NCBI GenBank assembly: GCA_916048095.2
Contig: OU696574.1
Location: forward strand, 756,001 to 820,000
DNA length: 64,000 nt
Origin: Sacculina carcini
Lineage: Eukaryota > Arthropoda > Thecostraca > Sacculinidae
Direction of reading: 5' to 3'
The translations under genes were made by a program, and so were the position numbers. Of the stretch, positions 1-60,812 are shown piece after piece (position 1 is the stretch's first letter; each line of letters begins with the position of its first letter). The notes below the pieces were generated by a model. It searched no databases. It was given only the letters and a program-made list of their open reading frames with translations, and was not told the origin of the DNA.

Positions 1-439
1 ATGATGAATGTGTGAGGACTTATCTATTGCAAGTGACTGTTCAATTACGCAATTATCTTGAAATTTATTTCAATTGTGAGTGTTGAATTGTTAAAAAATT
101 AATATAATATCAATATATACTCTCTATAAGCTATAAATCGTTCCTATTTCCAAAAAACATAATTGATAATACTTGGATTAACAAAAACCGATCAGATATG
201 GATTACTTGAGTAAGATGCCGCCTTTTCTGTCCACTAGAAATCGATAAAAATGAGATCCGTGTAGAAAATGAAATGGCTGCCAAATATCGCCGATTTCTA
301 ATTTGCACTTCTAATTTATTCATGCCTTCAATCAAACACAATTTCCATGCGTTATTTGTCGAATATTATTTGAAATGTGATAATTAAATAAATTTTAATC
401 GATTGATTCGTTTTGCATTTTGAATTATCAACCAAATAA

Positions 440-580
440 CTATAAATAAGTAGTTTAGTAAGTAAGTTGTAAGTAAGTAAGTAAGTTGTAAGTAAGTAAG
501 TAAGTCGTAAGTAAGTAAGTTGTAAGTAGTTTAGTAAGTAAGTAAGTAGTTAGTAAGTAGTTAAGTAAATTAGTAAGTAG
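440..580. repeat. Tandem array of AAGT/GTAAGTAAGTTGT units
   Basis: About 140 bases consist of AAGT tetramers interrupted by TTGT and TAGTTT, for example the repeated unit AAGTAAGTAAGTTGT. It is a simple tandem repeat without coding character. Confidence 0.8.
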
Positions 581-1635
581 TGTAGAAGTTTCAAGAAATT
601 TCCCCTCCGTTTGATAGGTGATTGACCCAAGCTATCTAGGCTCTTTAAGGTACCTAAAGGTTCCTAGGTTCCTAAAGGCTCCTTAAGCTGCGTAGGTATC
701 TAGGTTAAATGTTGCTGTTGTTTGTTGGTTGTTATTTATTGTTGTTGTTTTTCCAAAGACGCTCAATCTCTTTTCCCTAGTCGTAAATTATTATCCCTTA
801 TTCCCAACGTAAGCATAGTTTGTCATTGGCAAAGTGCCTATATGCCTCTATGGACGTCGAGAGACCATGCTATTCTTGCAAACTAGGCAAATATCGTTGT
901 TGAATTTGTTGTTGCTGTGTGTGTTTGTTTCGGCTGAAATAATATTTCGTGCAAATCCACGTGTTGGCTTTGTTTATCACACGTCTGTTGTTGATTATTT
1001 CGTTTCGTTGGCGATTTCACAAGACAGTTACACTCAGGTTCTGTGCCAAACAGTTCTGCGATGTCTTGGGTTCCTGTTCTTTTTGATGATCGACTGAGAT
1101 TGCACACGCCTCATTAACATTGCCTATATTCAAGAGTACATTGTCTCAACGAGTACGCAAACACACACACATACACACACACACATTCATTTGTTGAGCG
1201 ATTTGCAATTTGATAAGCTTTATTTCTCGTTTTGTTAGCTTGCAGTATCTGATGCATTCAATCCTTACCTATGGGTGTTCATTGAGTAGAAGTATTCAAC
1301 GTATTGAAAGTGCTGACTTGTCGAAATTCAATGCCAATTTTGGTATTTTATTATCATTGGTAATTTAATATTTTAATAATATTGCTAATTTTTCCACAAT
1401 ATATTGACATGTTTATGTTTGCTGGTTGATATGACAAATTCGAATCTAGCAGTCGCATCTAGCTAGGCCAGCCAGCAAGCTGACTAACACGTCCTCACTA
1501 TCACGGCTCTGACAAGATAATTAACAATATGAGTCACAAAATCAGTGAGAAATTCTATTACCTGCTTGTTGCTACCTAACAACAATGAATTATTCCACAA
1601 TTACATCTCTGAATGAGCGAATCTAATTTAAGCGT

Positions 1636-1641
1636 CTGTGT

Positions 1642-1714
<73 letters not shown>
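1636..1714. repeat. (TG)n microsatellite
   Basis: A nearly pure run of TG dinucleotides about 78 bases long. Open frames through it on either strand are artefacts of the dinucleotide. Confidence 0.95.
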
Positions 1715-1716
<2 letters not shown>

Positions 1717-2104
1717 CTGTGTTCGATTCTGTGAATCGCCTAGTAAAACCGGCGTAAGCCAATGTTTATATTCACCGTACAACATATGAGCCAGGAGACG
1801 ATTTGGATGACTAATTAGGATGTCCCGGTGTCCAAGAACTATTTCTAATATGCACATAGAATTAAATAATATAAGTTAACAAAAATACTTTAAAATTCTC
1901 TCCTTATCAACATTTCCTGATTAATCAACGCCGATTTAGTGCTTTATTGGTTAGAAATATCCACTTGCTATGTGTGTTTGTGAGGCTCAGGCTCGATACG
2001 TTTCACAAGTGCATTGGAATTTGTTCGCCCCCTGCTTGCCGCTTACACTTTGTATGCTGCACTCAAATGTTGCAGCAACAGCACATAGCTGGCTTGCTTT
2101 CTCA

Positions 2105-2151
<47 letters not shown>

Positions 2152-2288
2152 ATATGTACAGCGGAGTTTATGCTCACGAGCCGTCTAGGAACCTGTGCCA
2201 TCGCAGTGTACAAGTGTTACTTGTTAGCATTGCTCACAGCATACGCACACCTGTAGCTTTCATGATTCGTGTGGCACACTGACACACA

Positions 2289-2322
<34 letters not shown>

Positions 2323-4082
2323 TTGACGATTGAACGCATTCGGGGGGCGGGTCTTCTCGTCTCATTTGGGATAATTATTGCGGAAATGTGGTGGGCGGGT
2401 TAGATGTTTGATTTTATAAAGCTGGATGGGCTCAGGTTTTGTGTAGGGTGCAGGAATGGTTAGGTGCAGTTAATTGGCACAATCTCAATGAATATTTCAC
2501 GTTTTATCTGTGTATCAGCATTGCACCGGTATCAAATGATAGATTATCGCGCATTGGCTAAACAGACGAACCAATGTCACATTATCTGCTGAAACTGCGC
2601 AAGCTAATCTTTGTGAGGTTGAGAAAACTGTCGGACTCAACTGGTTTTCGGATGTGTTGTTTGGAGTTTGCATATGATAAACTCTATCGATCCAAATGTC
2701 TGAAATCGTTTTGAAATGCTCCATGCTGGAGTGTTTGTTTGACGCTCATGGTTATCAGATGACTTGATAAGAACTCAACTACAATGTTCTTTCTATCTAT
2801 ATTTCCAATACGCAGCATGTTTTTGCTTTTGTCTTTTTGCTGTTGATTTTGACGCACCAGGGAATTACGAACACGTTTTTGTGGTGGACATGGACGCGTC
2901 GAGGGGCGGGGGGAAGTGATATTATAACCCCTCACTTCAAACAAGCGAGAACTTCGGTTAGATTATGCGATTTTAAGCATTAGTTGTGAGTTATTTTGCT
3001 AAGCAATATTATGGAATTATTATTGAATTATTAGAGAGTTAGAGGTATTAGTTTAGAGTTAGTTATTAGAGTTATTAGCAGTATTATTAGAGTATTAATA
3101 TTTAGCGAGTTATAAGTTAAGCATTAGTTGTGAGTTGTATATTGTGAGTTAGTGTAGTTATTAGCTCATTGTATTTTCCTCGAATTATTCAATACATACT
3201 CTAGTGTTTATTGCCAAGATTGCTGAATGTTGGTCGTATACAATTGCGAGGCAAATACATTACCGATTCAAGTGGACTTTTCTGAGTCGGTTTTTATTTG
3301 TTGGCTCGTGAGTGATGAAGTACACATTCTTCCGTCTACAACACGTTCTTGATTGTCAGAACTGATTTTGTTTCGGCTCTAACTTGAACTTTTTGGGAGC
3401 TCAAGCAGCAATGCAACGATATCGATTTGGTCTTTTGTCTGATGACCCCTCAATCGATTGTTATTTGTCTTGTGTTGTGACGAATGTAACGGCAGTTTGA
3501 TGTTTTTTCACTGGCACGAGCGTGAAATCGAAATGATTTCACGCTCGCATGTCAAGCTTTGACACAATATTACTGGGTCTTTTGGTGTTTATAAACTTTG
3601 ATTACATGTTTTGTTTCTGGTGCACTCACAAAAAAACAAACCAAAAACATAGCAGGTGCTGACGTCAGTTTTTCAACTTTGATGCATTCTGTTCTGATTA
3701 GCGAAATGATAGTACATCGTTCAAAACGATTCTTTATGTCTTTCTGAACGATTAAATAACTACCTGCTTTGACCGGTTTTCATGGATGGTTAAATTTGCG
3801 TGCACTGTTTGAGTTCATATAACAATTTTATTCCTGCGAAATTTTCAACCAAAATTTGAGCAATGACAGAAAATATATTGAAGCCTCGGAAAACCACTGG
3901 GATTTACACAGGGCGCATTTAGGTTTTCGATATAGAAATGCGTACACACACACACACATACACATAGAGAACTAGGTAAGGTAATGGGATTTTTGCACAA
4001 GATCTGACTGGAAAAATGGTAAAGCACAGATGAACAAGTGGATCACCCCAATGTGTGTGCGTGTGTTTCATGTTTGTTCCAG

Positions 4083-28258
<24,176 letters not shown>

Positions 28259-30113
28259 GAAACGCACGGCAGTTTCGTACATAACAGCCTTGGAAGCAAT
28301 CCATGCCGTGCTGACATATGCATATACGTGTGACCGATTATACCTGGCTGTTTTCGCTGTTGTGAGTGCGGGTTTGCAATAACAAGTGCCCATGTTGTGT
28401 CCTGTGTGTCATCCGACCCCCCCGGGTGTGATGTCTGTTAATTTTAATCAAGCCGACAACATCAACGTGGACAGTAGCGCTTGCGATCCATCATTTGATT
28501 GTTGCTCTACAGAATAAGACGTGTGTGTGTGTGTGGGTGTGTATTCAAGCGATATGTCCTTCATATTTTTTCAATTATATTATATAAAAAACGATCGTTA
28601 TTTTGTGATTTTCGGTGAAACGTGTATACACTATAGAATCTGGATAATCGCTAACTGTTTGTAAATATCATTTATTCATCCCGCGAAAACCGGGGATTTT
28701 TAAGGTTTGTTTTTAGGCTTGTAGCAATGTGATACGACGAAAATCATTGGCTACGATGCGCGATCACCGCACACATTAACTTCTGAATTTCATAGGGCAT
28801 GTACTGTTTTCTACGTGAAAATGCTTTTGATATATATTCAGGCGAGCGTTCTGACTCCGTTATAATATGTGTGTGTTTGTGTGTGTGTGTGTGTGTGTGT
28901 TTGTGGCCGTTTTCCAACGATTGTTGCCGTGACGTCTTCCTTTGCCATATCCTATAATTATTGTGAACACGCAACCTGCATTCCTGTCAAGTTGCCGACC
29001 GCGTGCGAACATGACGAAGGAGATTTAAGCACAAAATCGCTCCTTGGCCAGCCTTGTCTTTTTCCATCGTTCACATTCCAAAGTGCGCGCACCTTTCGCT
29101 CTATGATGTCGCTAAATAATCCTTGAAGTGTTATAACCAGTGAGCTCTCGGTCGCTTTGTTCATACATATCACGGATGCACGGTTCATAATCAGTCTGCA
29201 ACGTGACATAATGTCACGTCTTCAATGAACGTACTGATTTCAAATGACGTACTATTTTGCGTGTGCTTGCTATACCGTCTTTGCTATTTATATGAAGTTC
29301 ACCGTGTTCATTATACAAATACATGTTGTTCCATGAGACGTGTTTGGAGATTCCCTTTTGAGACGGTCAAACGGAATTTCAGGCACATTTGTCATTAGAC
29401 CGTTAATTATTTCTATTATCATTATTATTATTATTTGTGCATAGAACGAGCAAAATAACGCTGGAAGGGCACAATTGATATAACCTGCATTATGTATCCC
29501 CTAAGGGTTTTTCCTCGGTTTCTAAGGGGTGCGAAAAATCCCGTGAAAATTAAAGAAAATATATGTTTTTACCTATGTTTTTTATTTCCCTGGGAAAAAC
29601 ATTTATTCTTGAAGAAACTTTAGGCTGTTTGGAATAATATTGAATTACTTAAGTTTATATTATTACGTCGTTTGTATTTTTGTATTTTTCATAGGGCTAT
29701 CAAGATTACGAAGGTGTGAGAGGTGACCGCTGATTTAAATAAAATGCAAACAATGAAAATGGTTGGGAACCATTGGTCATAAGCACTTTGAACATGCATG
29801 ACATTTGAAAGTGGAGTAAAAGATGCGGCAGTCTTCTTAAGAAACAAGGGAACCACACCCAGGCCGCCAGAACGGCTACTGGAACCGAAACTCCATGAAC
29901 CCCAAGTACCGCGCCATAAACGCTCTCCATTCTCCAGCATTTGCGTTGACAGCCTTCATAGTATTGCACCAATGTGCCAATTGTACATTGTATGTATATA
30001 TTGAACCTTGAGTATCAGCGCAAGAAAGTGCGCAGTATGCCATAACTTCATAATACAGTTTGTCTCAGCAAGTGCGTGTTTGTATGTGAGTGTTTGTGTG
30101 TGTGTGTGTGTGC

Positions 30114-30180
<67 letters not shown>

Positions 30181-31959
30181 GGCAATGATGTGCAAGTGTA
30201 GGTGGCATTAGTTTGCATATAAAACTAAAGGTGGCGGTACAATTGTCAGAAGCGTGTACAATTGTCGCAATATACCCCGGCTATGACGTCAAGCAAACAA
30301 TCAGATGATACGCTATTGTTTAACACCTCTCGTATAAAATCATTCCTCTATTTAAAACCGAGCGTTTTCTGATCTTGATGTCCATGCCAGATTAGGGTAC
30401 CAAAAACGAGAAAATTTGTAGTTTGAAAGGGCAAATCCACTCAGACTACTGCACTTTAAAACGCCAACGCGAGCTTGGCAAGGCTACAATTTAAAACATA
30501 CAAGATTAATTAGTGTTGTTTTGTATATATTTCTCAATTTTCTTTTGTAACATATCAAAATTTGTGATTAAAATAAACTTTCCACCATCATTTTGTACGC
30601 GGTTAAAAAGTGTATTATTGTACAATTGTGTATTGTAATAGTGTATAAGTTAATCGCAGTCCCACACGGAATATTATGTTGGAGCTGACGTTGGAAGGTC
30701 AATAATGATTTGAGGTGGATTAGTGTAGGCTAACCTAATTTACGTCCTGCCGAGCTTGGAAAATACCAGATCCGAAATGGGCATGAGAATATCATGAGGA
30801 AGAGCATTCATAATAACAACAAAAATTGTGCATAATTGGAGAAAACATGAAATAATATCATTCAAAGAGTCATCCAAGAGTCAATCAATCTAACGCGAAT
30901 ACTTTCAAAAAGTGCGTGAATACACCATTTGTTGTCCAACCTCAAAATCCGAGATTATCTAAATATATATTGTCAGCATAACTCAATAGCCACTTGATTA
31001 TTTTGAAAACGAGTACACTATCTTAAATTCTAACACACAAGAAAATATTATCTTAAATTCTAACACAAGAAAATATTTGGCTCCAACATCGTTCACGGTA
31101 TCACGACAAAATTAATCAATGCAGACAGCGAAACTGACGTAGGGCTCCTTACTCGCTTGAATTATTCATTTCTTATTGATATTTATTTATATGTTTATTT
31201 TGTGGCTTAATTGTGATGGCGTAACGATGTGTGCATGGTGGCTAGAAATGTTCGCTGTGTGTGGGCTTATGCTTGTATTTAATTTGCTGGTTTGCTGTTC
31301 TGCGTATTGTGTATGTATGTTTGTGTGCGAGTGTGTGTGTTTGCACAGTGCAGCGTTTGCAGCGTGCAAGGTATCATGTTGAGGAGTGATCGAGTTACAT
31401 GTTGATGAGTGATCGGGTGACGTGTCGTGAGATGTGATGTGTGTGGGGAGTCGTGTTCGGGCGTGTTCGCTGTGTGGTGTGGTCTTGTTTTCAGATTTGG
31501 TTTACAAGCTGACCGGCCACGGTTCGTTACATATTTATTTATCTACTTTTTATCTACTTACTTATTATACTTATTCCTTTATTAAAACTCTCACAAATAG
31601 ACACCGGATTCTATCAATTTTGTGTTAAAATCTACCAAAGTTTTCATGTTTAAGTTCAAGTTAGGCAAGTTTCACCTAGTGCATTTTAATGGAGCGAGGG
31701 ACGCAGTAAGCAGCCTTCTCTGGTAATGCACAACGTCAACTGACTCACAGATCTCTAATATGTCGTATGTCGTTTCGTCGGAGTTGTCAGCACCGTCGGA
31801 GTTGTCAGCACCGTCGGGTCTTCACTCGGGGGAAGGGGGGCGACGGGCTGGGGGGACGTGCACTACCCAACTTGGCAATCGATCAGCTGATCTGTTCCGG
31901 CACCGAGTCACAGAGTAGGTCGTGTTTGCCGCAGCTGTGCTATCAACTCTCCACTAACC
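28259..31959. other. Intergenic region between cotransporter and alpha-tubulin
   Basis: The cotransporter 3' UTR must begin here; no unambiguous poly(A) signal could be chosen. The span has TG runs (28520, 28866-28905, 30085-30178) and a hAT-like terminus GGTTGGGAACCATTGGTC at 29762. Two near-identical copies of ATCTTAAATTCTAACACA lie at 31022-31070. A duplicated TCGGAGTTGTCAGCACCG lies at 31777-31812, just upstream of tubulin exon 1. I see no conserved protein frame. Confidence 0.6.
30091..30178. repeat. (TG)n microsatellite
   Basis: TG run of nearly 90 bases with one CTTG interruption, intergenic. Confidence 0.95.
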
Positions 31960-35044
<3,085 letters not shown>

Positions 35045-35372
35045 CGAGTCACTTCAGTCTACCCCAACCTTCAACTAACAGTACACCTCGATAAGTATGG
35101 TGCTGCTCGCTCCTGGTCGAGATTCGGACAGACTGGTGGATATGGGGTAACAGCACATTTGCATTTTGTCAAAATTGTATGTTTTTCCTAATTTTTATAC
35201 TGTTCGAATATATATATATGTAGTACAACAGTTGCTTGTAAATTACTGGTGTTGAATAATTGGGATGATTGAATATCGAGTTCGCGCCAATGCCAAGTAC
35301 ACATTTGGAGTTACAACGTGTGAAATTACCACCAGTTATGTCTTCATGTCTGCATTACATAAACATATGCTG

Positions 35373-35378
35373 AATAAA
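35373..35378 (+). promoter_or_regulatory. Candidate poly(A) signal of alpha-tubulin
   Basis: AATAAA about 330 bases after the tubulin stop codon, in the otherwise featureless 3' flank. Position is typical for a 3' UTR of this gene; no transcript evidence. Confidence 0.5.
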
Positions 35379-35746
35379 ACGTTTTGAACTCAAGACACGT
35401 ATTAAACTGATACTTCTGCAAGCAATGCACTGCAAGCAATGCACACATTCTAACAGGATTCATTAGGTTGTCAACTGCAGACATAACAAGTACGGTGAAT
35501 GCAATATATTTACAGCCACAGAATGACACAATCAACGCACATCCGGATCATTTTCACAGAGCACCAATTACAAATAATACATGAGCAAATTACACGCACA
35601 CCCACACACACACACACATAAATACAATTATATACGCATGATACAAGAGAGAAAAAGTTCCTGTGTATTACTATTATAATCTGATTTGATAATGTGTGGT
35701 CCAATTTTCATTTTGCACGTTCCACAGAGCTTTTATACGCAAGTAG

Positions 35747-36062
35747 CAGTGGCGGCGCCAGGGGTTTTCCGATGGGGGGGGGGGCTAAGGAAAAAGTTGT
35801 GGGAGTTAAGGAAAAAGTTGAGGGGGCTTAGTGAAGCATGAAGAGCTACACTCGAACGATGACTACATGGTATTATAATAAGGGACTGGGTCACACTGAT
35901 TGAGTCCTCGAACTTGAACCAAAATTACAGGACTTCATTTACAGTGGTAAGAAATTTAAATGTCCATGATCATGATTTTTAGGGGGGCTTAGGAGGGGCT
36001 TGACATACTTTTTTGGGACTGGAGCCCCCACGCCCCCCCCCCCCCCCTTGGCACCGCCACTG
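35747..36062 (-). mobile_element. hAT MITE (CAGTGGCGGCG family), copy B, inverted
   Basis: Reverse complement of copy A over its whole length, with an extra internal duplication of the CTTTTTCCTTA segment. Termini are CAGTGGCGGCGCCAG and GGCACCGCCACTG. The flanks GCAAGTAG and GCATGTAC match at 6 of 8 bases, a decayed target duplication. It is older or more mutated than copy A and lies downstream of the tubulin stop. Confidence 0.85.
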
Positions 36063-36675
36063 GCATGTACACTGCGATTTTTCCACTGCCTACTTAGCCC
36101 CCAACAAATCCGCAAATCCAAACTTTACTTCCCTTAGGGGCATACTTTGATGTATCTGGTACAGTGTAATACAAGTCCACATTTATGCTGATGTGAAAAC
36201 TCTATACGCTGTGGATGTCAATACATATTATCTCGTGGTCACTGCATTCAAGATCAAACCATAAACACAAGTAATACAATTAATTAACTTGTCAGTTTTG
36301 ACCATTCCATTCCGGTTGAGTAGTAATTAGAGTTATATAAATATAGAATTACTCTTGGAGCTTGATGTACAAGATCCTGAGGTATTTGTTTCTGTTAGTC
36401 CAGTGTGCTCATTAGCATTAATATCTCTGTGATACACATGCGATTATTTCAACCTTGAAACGTGTGAAAATTGGCAGTTGAAGTCAACACTGAAAAACAC
36501 GACCATATGAGAAGTTAAACAGTTTGAGCAGACAATTATTCGTCAAGCATAAACAGCTCGAACACCGATGATTCCGCTGGAACACGAAAATGACGCTCAA
36601 TTTCGAAAAATACCAGATATTGAAGTGCTTATCAGCTTCTACCATGGAAGAAACTTCGGCGAGGCAAATAATTGT

Positions 36676-57484
<20,809 letters not shown>

Positions 57485-58287
57485 TGCTGAAGGAGATTCC
57501 ACCGCACACTGTTCTCCACGTGCCACCGATCAGAAACTGCTGTAAACTCGTAGACTGAGCTCGCGAGCGTGTATTTGTGTATGTGTGTGTGTGTGCAAGT
57601 GCCCAGGTGTATATAGCTACGACCGTGATAAAACACTGTGTGTCGACTTGTCACGACTGACTCAGTTCATGGACTGAAGCGCCGAGCAGGAGAGTACAGG
57701 TGGATATCCTCTTGAAGTACGCTTTTTGACCAGACATGAACAGCGGCAGCAGCGCTATCTAGACCAGACTGACACCTCTATCTCACTCTCTCTCTCGCTC
57801 TGTCTGCCCGAATTGGCCTGTCCAACGAAAAGTCCTTACTTCGTTAGATTTACGAACGGCCGGAGCCTTGCCCGTGGGCAGGGCGTGATATGAACGCGTG
57901 AGGGCGCACCCATCACCCGGCAGTCAAACTGGCTGAGACACACACACGCGCAGGGGCCACCCGCGGTCACGTTAAGGACGCATCCAGCTGTGATATGAGA
58001 CAAAAGAGTGAAAGTGCCGTTGGCAGATAGAAACCTCCCTTCCGTGTGCCCTTGCGAAACATGCCTGGACTGGTGAGAAGACAAAAATGCCCATAAAAAG
58101 GTTTAACACTGATTACTGACACGTTGTCCATATTGTTGAGTGTGTTGTCGACCAATAGCAGTGTGATTGGATCCGTCAGAGTAATGTCCAAAGAGACGAC
58201 AGTAAGTTTGCAAGATAGTGACTCAACTCCTTTCCTTGATGCACCTTCTTCTCGAGTACCTCTGTGATGAGTTTAAAGTGTCACATA
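57485..58287. other. Peroxidase 5' flank
   Basis: Just upstream of the peroxidase start, including its 5' UTR and promoter. A TG/CA stretch is at 57570-57600, (CT)n at 57775-57805, and a GC-richer segment at 57840-58000. No TATA box or transcription start could be chosen with confidence and no other gene is seen. Confidence 0.5.
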
Positions 58288-59113
58288 CAGGGTTTGTTTG
58301 GTTTAAACCAAATGGTTATTTAAAAAAAACATGTTTTTTTTAAATTGTTTTTTTGACAGAAATGATTTTTCTCATATGCTCAAATATTTTCAGAATTAGT
58401 AAATGAGTTCATTAATACAGTTTTAAATCTTCATAAATATTACGTTTTTGCATGATTTTATGGGTTTGCACGATATGGGAATTTTTTATTAACATTTTTG
58501 GTTTTTGCTAGGGTATTTAGTAGTTGCTAGGGTATTTAGTAGTTGCTAGGGTACTAGTTGCTAGTTTGCTAGGGTATTTTTTGTAGTTGGTATTTATGAG
58601 AAATCCTAAATATTTACGACAAAACATTTGAGTTTCTATGAAAAACACAATTTTGAGAAACCTCTGAGTTTAAAAAATCTGTGTTTACTCTGAAAACAAA
58701 CATGAATTAAGCTCCATGGACAAAACGATATTTAGTCACTAGGTTTTCATAAATAAGGCCACTGGGTATTTGGTTTGGGCTTTGCATATGTGTGGGTGTT
58801 TAAAATCATAACATATGTGGGTGTTTAAAATCGACTGTTTTCGCAATTGGAAGCGGTTTAAAACTTCCGTTGCCTATAGATGCTACAAGGTGAAATTCAA
58901 GATCCTGTGAATACGGTTTTATTATTATATTTTTATCTTTTTAAATATTTACAAAACTCTTGGTAAGTGGTACTAAAATATGTTTAACTATATACTAAAT
59001 AGCATGGTACAATCCTTTTTTTGATTTGTGTGTGCAAAGTGTAAAAAAACCAAATAAACAAAAAAAACAATGTTTTTTTCTAAAAAAAAAACATGTTTTT
59101 TTTTCAAACCCTG
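58288..59113. mobile_element. 826-bp non-autonomous hAT element, perfect 8-bp duplication
   Basis: Termini CAGGGTTTG and CAAACCCTG are flanked by GTCACATA on both sides (58280-58287 and 59114-59121). Inside are A- and T-runs (AAACATGTTTTTTT at both ends) and a short GTATTTAGTAGTTGCTAGG tandem repeat near 58510-58575. No transposase frame. It lies about 0.8 kb upstream of the peroxidase start codon. Confidence 0.9.
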
Positions 59114-60600
59114 GTCACATACACTAACGATAACCAAATTCACACTGAATTTCATCTTATTCAGCTAGATTATATATACAGTTGTGAATATATATAATTA
59201 AATACACTCTATGATTAAATGTGCTCGATGTAGATTTTGAGTGATTTTTTTTGGAAAAAAATCACTCAAAATTGAACTGAATCTGCCGCAAACACGTGTT
59301 TGAAATGTGAAAATATATTGAGCACTCACAGATGAATGATATGAATTGTGATGAAAACATTGAACAGCAATGCAAAAACGATGGATCAATGTGTGTTTGT
59401 ACAGAATGTGAAACGTGGTTTTTTCAGCAAGAAAAACAACACAAAACACCGCAGTAGAAATATTCAATGTTTGTCATACAGGTTACACGGATCACCAAGC
59501 GCCCATTGAAACAAACACACTAAATCACCAAATAATAATAATAATAATAATAAAGAAACTATCATTTACATATTAAATAAAAACTCGGATAAACCAGACA
59601 TGCTGAGAAAAACGTCAATAATTCAAGAGCCCCCTTACAAACAGATTCATTTCGAAATTGGAAAAATAAGCTAAGGTAGGTATTGTTGAAGATTAAAAAA
59701 CAAAATAATTGCATATCAAAGCTGAAACTGTTAGAATACTTCGTTGATGATAAAAAATATTACTCCACTTCTTAACCTCACAAAATTATCATGAATGAAA
59801 ATGTGGTCGCACAGAACATTTTCTCTCTTGTTCTTGTGCATCTAACAAGTCTATCTTCTCTGTTTGTCTATTGTGAATGACTTCTCATCGCGTCCCGTTG
59901 CCGGGGAGGGCAAATGTTTGGACAAATAGCAGAACATGCCAAAAATAAGCGCCTAACTTCACCGCCAACACACGCAAACTCAATTTGAAACGATGTCCCG
60001 TCAGCAAGCGATGCGTATGTGTGATATGTGTGTGTGTGTGTGTGTGTGGGTGTGTGTATGTTATATTAAACACACGCATATAGCCAGAACATAAGTCACC
60101 ATACACTTCGTCTAGGAGACCGACTGACACGTTCATACTAAAACACACACACACACAATTTGCAATTTTTTTTGGCTGTGTGTGCTTGTGTGCAAAATAT
60201 ATTAATATTACAATTGAGATTTTATATAAGTATAGAAGCAAAATCTACAAAACTACCAATGAAAATAATTAGGCAATTAATTGTAATATTTTAAGCAGCA
60301 CAAGTCAATTAATATATATATTAATATATATAATTAATGCATGAAGAATAAAAAAGATATTTACATATATTAAAACAGTGAAATTATAAATACAGATAAT
60401 CTACTTTGGTAAAAAAATTACGCATTACATAAACCACCAACCAAAAACCACATATTACCAAACAAAAGCATGCTGGCAATATTTTAACTTCTTAATAACC
60501 ACACACACACACACACACACACAACAACCACACACACACACACACACACACACAACAACCACACACACACACACACACACACAACAACCACACACACACA
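59114..60600. other. Intergenic, no gene seen
   Basis: AT-rich sequence with a hairpin at 59233-59273 (TTTTGAGTGATTTTTTT and its inverse), an (AAT)n run at 59530, TG/CA tracts at 60028-60058 and three tandem (CA)nACAACC blocks at 60500-60600. Confidence 0.6.
60500..60600. repeat. Higher-order (CA)nCAACAACCA array
   Basis: Three near-identical blocks of about 38 bases, each a CA run followed by CAACAACCA, ending where the LINE tail (ATTACATTACATTATGG on the + strand) begins. Confidence 0.9.
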
Positions 60601-60659
60601 TTACATTACATTATGGAAAAATTTATATAGCGCCCTACACCTAGAGGGTCTCTAAGGCG

Positions 60660-60661
<2 letters not shown>

Positions 60662-60749
<88 letters not shown>

Positions 60750-60755
60750 ACACTA
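60662..60755. repeat. (CA)n microsatellite inside the LINE 3' UTR
   Basis: About 90 bases of CA between the LINE stop codon and its terminal GGCGCTATATAAAT motif. Confidence 0.95.
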
Positions 60756-60812
60756 ACACAAATGCATGCATTCACAAGGTAAAAGATGGAGAGGGAGAGA
60801 ACAGAGAGAAAA

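Larger units (their letters stand above)
1..4082. other. Upstream region without a recognised gene
   Basis: No exon of a known family was found here on either strand. The open frames are short and without domain character. The span holds an AAGTAAGT-type tandem array near 440-580, (TG)n tracts at 1636-1714 and 2108-2145, a perfect hairpin at 3517-3547 and AT-rich sequence. The missing N-terminal exons of the cotransporter should lie here or further upstream. Their sequence is poorly conserved, so their absence from this list does not show that they are outside the window. Confidence 0.6.

Noticed and set aside
29689..30004. Overlapping frames on both strands at 29.7-30.0 kb
   Set aside because: They start beside a hAT-like terminus and show no conserved motif; most likely mobile-element debris.
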